Source: RPRB01 sp035501615 (GTDB taxonomy: Bacteria > Myxococcota > Myxococcia > Myxococcales > Myxococcaceae). Taken from it: DNA of 38,677 bases. The position numbers and the translations under genes were made by a program. Every line of letters starts with the position of its first letter. The first letter of the stretch is position 1. The stretch spans positions 1-38,677 of the forward strand of contig DATJVY010000005.1 in assembly GCA_035501615.1 (NCBI GenBank), given 5' to 3'. This document shows positions 34,153 through 38,677 of this stretch, piece after piece. The notes beneath the pieces were generated by a model. It saw only the letters and a list, made by a program, of their open reading frames with translations. It searched no databases and was not told where the DNA came from.

Positions 34153-35054
34153 CAGCGCTGCTCCGGCACCCGCTCGTCCGGGGCGCGGGGTTCCGGCGAG
34201 GAGACGGCGCCCGCGTCGACGGCCTGGACCGACTCCAGCGCCCCGGCCACGGCCGAGACCTCGCTGCTCAGCGTGTCGAGGCTCTGGCGGAGCCGTTCGG
34301 CGGCGGCCTGCTCCTGTCCCTCCTCGGCGGTGGAGCGGACCGCGAGCACCTGCGTGTGCAGCCCTTCCAGGGTGTAGAGCAGGCGGGTGCGCTCGGCCTC
34401 GAGGCGCGAGGCCGTCGTGAGCAGCGACGCACGCTGGGCGCGCTGCTGCTCGAGCGCCTCCAGCGCCTGTCCCAGCCGCTGGCGGGTCACCGGATCCTGC
34501 TCGGCCGCGAGACGCCGCTGCAGCGCATCCCGCTCCGACTGGAGGCGCGCGTCGTCCTCGGGGCGAGCGAGGGCGCGGATCTCCCGCTCCCGCCGCTCGA
34601 GCGCGTGCACGCCGTCGCGGAGGGCCTCGACCGCCTCCTCGGGCTTCTGGACGACCTGCCGCAGGAGCGGCGGCGCGCCGCGGATGTCCGCCAGGAGCTG
34701 GTCGCAGAGCGCATCCACCCGCGCCAGCCGGGCGTCGACTCCGGACTCGTCGACGGCCTGCCCTTCGACCTCCGGCGCACGGCGGCCGATGAGGCGTCGC
34801 ATTCCCTCGAACACGAGGCCCAGGACGATGAAGAGGAACCAGTAGGGCAGCCCCTCCACCACCAGGATGGTGAGGACCGCCGCGGCGACCAGGAGCAGCG
34901 CTCCACTGCGCGGCGTCCGCTGGCGGCGCGAGCGCCGGGTGGCGCGTCGCTCGCGGCGCTCCTCGCGCCGGGCCTGCCGGCGGGCACGGCGGTCGTCCTC
35001 GCCCTTCAGGGCCCGCCGCATCCTCTGCACGTCCGCCTCGAACCGATCGCTCAC
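34152..35054 (-). CDS. Membrane-anchored coiled-coil protein
   Basis: A 300-residue protein. Residues 1-50 are strikingly basic and Arg-rich (RRARRQARREERRERR), residues ~50-85 hold two hydrophobic segments (GALLLVAAAVLTILVVE and YWFLFIVLGLVFEGM), and ~105-285 are a long coiled coil with heptads such as ALERREREIRAL and RLAAEQDPVTRQRLGQALEALEQQRAQ. An acidic, Pro/Ser tail ends the protein. The N-terminal basic part should face the cytoplasm. The GTG at 35054 follows GAGGACGGGA. It is coupled to the downstream hydrolase. I do not recognise a family with known function; a structural or scaffold role is only a guess. Confidence 0.75.
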   Translation of the reverse strand: MSDRFEADVQRMRRALKGEDDRRARRQARREERRERRATRRSRRQRTPRSGALLLVAAAVLTILVVEGLPYWFLFIVLGLVFEGMRRLIGRRAPEVEGQAVDESGVDARLARVDALCDQLLADIRGAPPLLRQVVQKPEEAVEALRDGVHALERREREIRALARPEDDARLQSERDALQRRLAAEQDPVTRQRLGQALEALEQQRAQRASLLTTASRLEAERTRLLYTLEGLHTQVLAVRSTAEEGQEQAAAERLRQSLDTLSSEVSAVAGALESVQAVDAGAVSSPEPRAPDERVPEQR

Positions 35055-35119
35055 GTTCCCGTCCTCGGAGTTCCGGCCACCGAATCTGCCGGGCCCCGGG
35101 CCCGCGCGCCACCCTTCCC

Positions 35120-36184
35120 TCAGTGGACGTGCCGGTGATGCGCGTCCGACACGTGGGCGTGGCTGTGGGTCAGCCGAGCGTGGCGGTGCGGATGCGCGTG
35201 GGGCGCGGTGGGGTCGACGCCCTCGGGATGCGGATGCTGGTGATGGGCGTCGTGCACGTGACGGTGGCTGTGCTCGAGCTCCTCGTGGGTGTGCTCGTGC
35301 CCGTGGCGTTCGCGGATCAGGATGCCGACCCCGGCCACCATCACCGCGCCCGCGGCGAGCTGGAACGGGCCGAGCCGCTCGCCCAGGAGCGGGATGGAGA
35401 GGATCGCCCCGGCGAAGGGGGCCGTCGCGAAGAAGGCCGCCTCGCGCGCCGCGCCGAGGAGCCTCAGCGCGAAGGCGTCGAGCAGCACGCTGGCGCCGTA
35501 CGCCAGGGCCCCGAGCGCGAGCGTGGCCAGGACCACCGGCGGCCGGGGAAGGCCACCTCCCAGGAGAAGGCCCAGGGAGATCATCGCCGTTCCCGCGCCG
35601 AGTGTCTTGGCGATGACCAGCTGCCAGGGGTCCTTCCCCGCCAGCCCCTGGGTGAGGTTGTTGTCCAGGGCCCAGGCCGCGCAGGCCGCGGCCAGGAGGA
35701 GGACGCCGGAGAGCCGCGCCGACCCCGCACCGGCACCGGGGACGGCGAGCAGGCACGCCCCGAGGAACACCAGGGTCGCGCCGAACGCGGCGCGCACGCC
35801 GAGGTGCTCGTGGAACAGCGTGAGGGCGACGAGCACCGTCAGCGGGCCCTCGAGGTTGAGGAGGAGCGCGCCGCTCACGCCGGAGACGGTCCGGAGACCG
35901 TTCACCAGCGCGAGCGGACCGACGATGCCGCCGAGGAGGACGATCGCCAGCACCCGGGGGACGTCGGCGCGACCGAGGCTGGCCTCGACGATGCGACGGC
36001 GTGCAACGAGCCGGACCGTGCCGACGGCGAGTCCACCCCCGAGATAGAGGAGCCCGGCGAGCAGCACCGGCGCCATCTCCGGAAGCAGCCGCTTGGTGAT
36101 CGGGACGCTGGCGCCGAAGAGGACGGCGGAGAGCAGTCCGGCGATCGCGCCGAGGAGCTGGGGGCGCTCGGCGGGCGCCCTCAC
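35120..36184 (-). CDS. EamA/DMT-type transporter with histidine-rich tail
   Basis: A 354-residue inner-membrane protein with ten hydrophobic segments in two EamA repeats, of the drug/metabolite transporter superfamily. Typical pieces are GLLSAVLFGASVPITKRLL in the first repeat and the DNNLTQGLAGKDPWQL segment opening the second. After the last helix (GAVMVAGVGILIRERHG) there is a ~64-residue cytoplasmic tail containing 23 histidines, often as HxH. That composition suggests binding of divalent metals such as zinc, nickel or cobalt, hence a metal-linked or metal-sensing exporter. The GTG at 36184 with GGAG upstream is preferred because it starts just before the first helix; an ATG at 36289 would add 35 low-complexity residues. 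Confidence 0.82.
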   Translation of the reverse strand: MRAPAERPQLLGAIAGLLSAVLFGASVPITKRLLPEMAPVLLAGLLYLGGGLAVGTVRLVARRRIVEASLGRADVPRVLAIVLLGGIVGPLALVNGLRTVSGVSGALLLNLEGPLTVLVALTLFHEHLGVRAAFGATLVFLGACLLAVPGAGAGSARLSGVLLLAAACAAWALDNNLTQGLAGKDPWQLVIAKTLGAGTAMISLGLLLGGGLPRPPVVLATLALGALAYGASVLLDAFALRLLGAAREAAFFATAPFAGAILSIPLLGERLGPFQLAAGAVMVAGVGILIRERHGHEHTHEELEHSHRHVHDAHHQHPHPEGVDPTAPHAHPHRHARLTHSHAHVSDAHHRHVH

Positions 36185-36345
36185 GGCGGGCTCCGATGGA
36201 AAGGAGCGCTCACCCGCCGGAGCATACCCCTCCGCCGAGGTCGAGCCGGGGAGCGAATCTCGAGGCGCGGTCTCATCGCGTCCTCGCATCGACGAGCGTG
36301 GGCGAGAGCACCGCCGCCAGCCACGACTTCCGCGGACCCTCCCGC

Positions 36346-36978
36346 TCAGCGGCCTCGCAGCCGGCGCGAGCGCCCGAGGCGGACGTCGCTCCCCTTCCGC
36401 GATCTCGGGAGCGCCGGGCCGATCGGGTCCGGGCAGACCGACCGGAGCCGGCACCGCCCGCACTCCGCACCCGACCACACCGACTCGTAGAGAGCGCTGA
36501 CGCGGTCGACGGTGTCGAAGTCCTCGGTGACGACCCCGAGCTCGAAGTTCCGCGCATCGGGGTGCTTCGCGCCGAGCCCAGCCCCGGTGAGGTTGGCGCT
36601 CCCGAGGTAGACCCAGGCCCCGTCCACCCGGACGCACTTGAAGTGGACCCGGGGACAGATCTTCAGCTGGAGCCCCCCGCGGACGAGCGTGTGGGACCGG
36701 TCGAACGCGGTACGGAACGGCCGGCTGGGCAGCTCGGCGTGGAGGAGGCGGAGCTCCACGCCCCTGCGGGCGAGCGTCCGGAAGAGGGAGAGCACCGGGG
36801 CGAAGCGGGCGCTCCCGGGCTGCGGCACCATCATCGCCTTCACGTTGGCGGTGGCGATCCAGACCGACTCGCGCGCCCCGGCGATCCTGTCGAGCACGAC
36901 GGTGCGGTACAGGTCGGCGCCGCTCAGGAGCTCGGCGGAGATGGGGCGCACGAGGAGGTCCGGAGGACCACGTACCAC
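36346..36978 (-). CDS. Phospholipase D-like protein with one HKD motif
   Basis: A 210-residue PLD superfamily protein. The motif is HFKCVRVDGAWVYLGSANLTG with His112, Lys114 and Asp119. The preceding half-repeat (VWIATANVKAMM) lacks HKD residues, so activity would require a dimer as in bacterial Nuc. A cluster of cysteines at 173, 176 and 182 (ECGRCRLRSVC) could bind zinc, and the C-terminus is basic. Single-HKD PLDs are often nucleases, so nucleic acid is the likelier substrate. The start is uncertain: GTG at 36978 is the last possible before the conserved part, with weak ribosome binding; longer frames would run into the divergent gene. Confidence 0.75.
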   Translation of the reverse strand: MVRGPPDLLVRPISAELLSGADLYRTVVLDRIAGARESVWIATANVKAMMVPQPGSARFAPVLSLFRTLARRGVELRLLHAELPSRPFRTAFDRSHTLVRGGLQLKICPRVHFKCVRVDGAWVYLGSANLTGAGLGAKHPDARNFELGVVTEDFDTVDRVSALYESVWSGAECGRCRLRSVCPDPIGPALPRSRKGSDVRLGRSRRLRGR

Positions 36979-37033
36979 CCCGGACTGATGCCGGCCTGTC
37001 CCCGGGTCCTGGGTGGCGTACGCTCGGGGCGCC

Positions 37034-37675
37034 GTGGAGCTCTCCGTCACGCCCCATCCGCTGCTCGCCCTGCGCGCGTTCGTGACGCAGTTCCCGGCCC
37101 CGCTGGGGAAGCTCCCCCGCGACGTGTACCGCGACCTCCTCGCACCCGGCGCGCGCGGACCGGTCCAGGGACGCGAGGAGGTCCGGGGTGCCATCCGCGA
37201 CCTGCTCCGCCACGGAGGCTACAAGCCCACCGGCCGGGGCAAGCCCGCCTCCGAGTACCTCGTCCGGGCCGCCGGCGAGGGGAAGCTGGAGCCCATCAAC
37301 GCCGCGGTGGACGTGGGCAACGCCGTGTCCCTCCATTCGGGACTGCCGATCAGCGTGGTGGACGTGGACCGCCTCCGGGCGCCGGTGCGCGTCGGCGTCG
37401 CCCCCGCCGGCGCGCGTTACGTCTTCAACGCCTCGGGCCAGGAGATCGACCTCGAGGGGCTGCTCTGCCTCTTCGACGCCGAGGGACCCTGCGCCAACGC
37501 GGTGAAGGACTCGGAGCGGACCAAGACATCGGACGAGACGTCCACCACCCTCACCCTCGTCTGGGGGGCTCGGGCGGCCGGGAACCTGGTCGACGAAGCG
37601 GTGGGCTGGGCCTGGGAGCTGCTGGGGCGGGTGGGCGCGACGGTGGACTCGGTCGACCTGGCCACGCCTCGCTAG
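37034..37675 (+). CDS. Stand-alone B3/B4 (PheT-like) tRNA-binding domain protein
   Basis: A 213-residue protein that is essentially one B3/B4 domain, as found in the beta chain of phenylalanyl-tRNA synthetase, where it can edit misacylated tRNA. Visible conserved pieces are YKPTGRGKPASEYLVRAA, the LEPINAAVDVGNAVSLHSGLPISV region at about 95-118, and TTLTLVWG with GAR near the end. Free-standing versions are believed to bind or deacylate aminoacyl-tRNA, but this is unproven for most. GTG at 37034 is preferred; GTG at 37013 would add seven residues. It is divergent from the PLD gene, separated by about 55 nt. Confidence 0.85.
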   Translation: MELSVTPHPLLALRAFVTQFPAPLGKLPRDVYRDLLAPGARGPVQGREEVRGAIRDLLRHGGYKPTGRGKPASEYLVRAAGEGKLEPINAAVDVGNAVSLHSGLPISVVDVDRLRAPVRVGVAPAGARYVFNASGQEIDLEGLLCLFDAEGPCANAVKDSERTKTSDETSTTLTLVWGARAAGNLVDEAVGWAWELLGRVGATVDSVDLATPR

Positions 37676-37690
37676 CGCATCCCTAGTGCC

Positions 37691-38134
37691 TCAGTACATC
37701 TCGCTCAGCTCGACGACGCGGGTGTCCTTGAACCTCTGCTGGAGCGCGGTGAACACGGCCTTGTCGCGCGCCCCCACCCGGAAGAGCGTGGCGTCGAGCA
37801 CCTCGATGCGCATGGCGATCTCGCCCGGGGTCTCGCCCGGACGGGGCGCACGGATCCAGCCGTCGAGGCGTACGTCCACCGGGGTATGGAGTGCCCCGGC
37901 GAGCGCGCTCAGCTGCTCCCAGCCGAGCTCGAGCCCGAACCGCCGCGCGGATGCCTGGGCCTCGAGGTCCTCGAGCCCCGCCGGCCACACCGCGCTCACG
38001 TCGTCCCGCGCCTCGATGTACCGGAGCGTCCACTGCAACCGTGACGCGGGAGGATCGGCCAGCCGGAGGATCTCCTCCAGGCTTCCGCTCAGCCTCCCGT
38101 GCTCATCGGTGTCGAAGATCTCGAGGGCGCGCAT
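37691..38134 (-). CDS. Hypothetical protein
   Basis: A 147-residue soluble protein with no signal peptide. It begins MRALEIFDTDEHGRLSGSLEEIL, contains LDGWIRAPRPGETPGEIAMRIEVL in the C-terminal half, and ends in VVELSEMY. Mixed helices and strands are likely and charge is balanced. I recognise no motif. The ATG at 38134 begins a natural-looking N-terminus; ribosome binding is weak. The gene ends 15 nt from the convergent B3/B4-domain gene and lies 113 nt downstream of the TonB-receptor gene on the same strand. Confidence 0.65.
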   Translation of the reverse strand: MRALEIFDTDEHGRLSGSLEEILRLADPPASRLQWTLRYIEARDDVSAVWPAGLEDLEAQASARRFGLELGWEQLSALAGALHTPVDVRLDGWIRAPRPGETPGEIAMRIEVLDATLFRVGARDKAVFTALQQRFKDTRVVELSEMY

Positions 38135-38168
38135 CCGGGGTCAACAGCCAAGGTTACCCGGGAACGGC

Positions 38169-38194
38169 CCCACGTCCGGAATCCGGGATGTGGG
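38169..38194 (-). terminator. Hairpin downstream of the TonB-dependent receptor gene
   Basis: CCCACGTCC pairs with GGATGTGGG (9 bp including one G-T pair) around an 8-nt loop, about 54 nt beyond the receptor stop. There is no T-tract. It may separate transcription of the receptor from the hypothetical gene that follows. Confidence 0.45.
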
Positions 38195-38247
38195 ACCCGG
38201 GATGCCCCACCTCCGCCGCAGTCCTCGCACCGCGCTCAGCGTGAAGT

Positions 38248-38677
38248 CTAGAAGTTGACCGAGCCCCGGACGTAGACGCTCCGGCCCGGCGCCCAGTGGC
38301 TCCCGTTGAAGCCGTTGTAGAGCCGGTAGGCGTACTGGTCGTCGAACAGGTTGATCACGTCGATCGCCAGCGTCGGCCGCAGGGGAAGGCTCAGGAAGTC
38401 GTGCGCCAGGCTCAGGTCCACTCGGACCCACCCCGGGACGTGATCCTCGTTGTTGGCCCCGGTGCGGAGACCGCTTGCGCACGCAACGAGCACCGAGACC
38501 AGCGTGGGCCCGTCCCGGTAGTTCGCGCCGGCGTTCGCCGTCCAGGTCTGCGAGTGGTCCAGCGTCTGCCAGTCCTGGTTCGCCAGGTCCTCGGCGGAGA
38601 AGAGGTACTTCGCGCTGGAGATACCCTTCCCTTGCGCGGTTCCGAAGGTCACGTTGCCGAACGCGGTGAGCTTCTGG
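38248..38677 (-). CDS. TonB-dependent receptor, C-terminal fragment cut by the window edge
   Basis: The frame is open to the right edge, giving the last ~142 residues of an outer-membrane beta-barrel. Features are alternating beta-strand sequence (LVSVLVACASGLRTG, GWVRVDLSLAHDFL), the typical penultimate block AIDVINLFDDQYAYRLYNG, and a final strand ending in phenylalanine (VRGSVNF), as required for barrel insertion by BamA. The plug domain and TonB box lie outside the window, so the ligand (iron-siderophore, cobalamin, other) cannot be told. An in-frame ATG at 38652 is inside the barrel and is not a real start. Confidence 0.85.
   Translation of the reverse strand, partial: QKLTAFGNVTFGTAQGKGISSAKYLFSAEDLANQDWQTLDHSQTWTANAGANYRDGPTLVSVLVACASGLRTGANNEDHVPGWVRVDLSLAHDFLSLPLRPTLAIDVINLFDDQYAYRLYNGFNGSHWAPGRSVYVRGSVNF

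Noticed and set aside
38475..38669. Short plus-strand frame at the right edge
   Set aside because: Antisense to the TonB-dependent receptor barrel, Arg/Ser/Pro-rich, no ribosome binding site.

Overview
The window is very GC-rich, gene-dense DNA from a Gram-negative bacterium, most likely a myxobacterium (Myxococcota). This rests on gene content and layout: a carotenoid operon laid out much like that of Myxococcus xanthus (crtE-crtI-crtB-desaturase-crtC-...-crtYc-crtYd), a DnaJ protein with a DUF4388-like domain and long Pro/Ala linkers, a B12-dependent methylmalonyl-CoA mutase beside biotin carboxylase genes, and a TonB-dependent receptor. Genus is not assigned. No rRNA, tRNA, CRISPR array, phage, transposase or replication origin was recognised.

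Layout. (1) 1-3062, plus strand: the end of an SdpA-like gene, an SdpB-like gene, a small secreted Cys-containing protein and a CPBP membrane protease, together resembling a toxin-peptide maturation locus. (2) 3138-5173, minus strand: a lipase-like hydrolase and a low-complexity exported protein. (3) 5271-8962, plus strand: biotin carboxylase, biotin carrier protein and methylmalonyl-CoA mutase catalytic subunit, a propionyl-CoA to succinyl-CoA module without its carboxyltransferase. (4) 9414-10798: two paralogous TPR-like genes, one apparently shortened, plus a mini-ORF with a perfect ribosome binding site. (5) 10988-17618: OPT transporter, small membrane protein, secreted zinc-peptidase/TPR protein, DnaJ/TPR protein and a YhbY-type RNA-binding protein.

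(6) 17615-26419, minus strand: one polycistron running crtE, a crtI remnant, crtB, a CrtD-like desaturase, crtC, a family 2 glycosyltransferase, crtYc, crtYd, an acyltransferase, a FabL-like reductase and a second acyltransferase. Nine successive junctions overlap by exactly 4 nt. The core genes predict a 1-hydroxylated monocyclic carotenoid. The glycosyltransferase and two acyltransferases in the same transcript suggest, as inference, glycosylation and fatty acylation of the pigment. The canonical phytoene desaturase gene is broken by an internal deletion and a frameshift.

(7) 26504-38677: mostly single genes, including a small membrane protein, a metallophosphoesterase, a REP-like hairpin doublet, an S9 peptidase, a GT39-like membrane glycosyltransferase, 3-methyladenine DNA glycosylase I, a YheT-type hydrolase, a coiled-coil membrane protein, an EamA transporter with a very His-rich tail, a single-HKD phospholipase D-like protein, a stand-alone PheT B3/B4-domain protein, a hypothetical protein and the C-terminal end of a TonB-dependent receptor.
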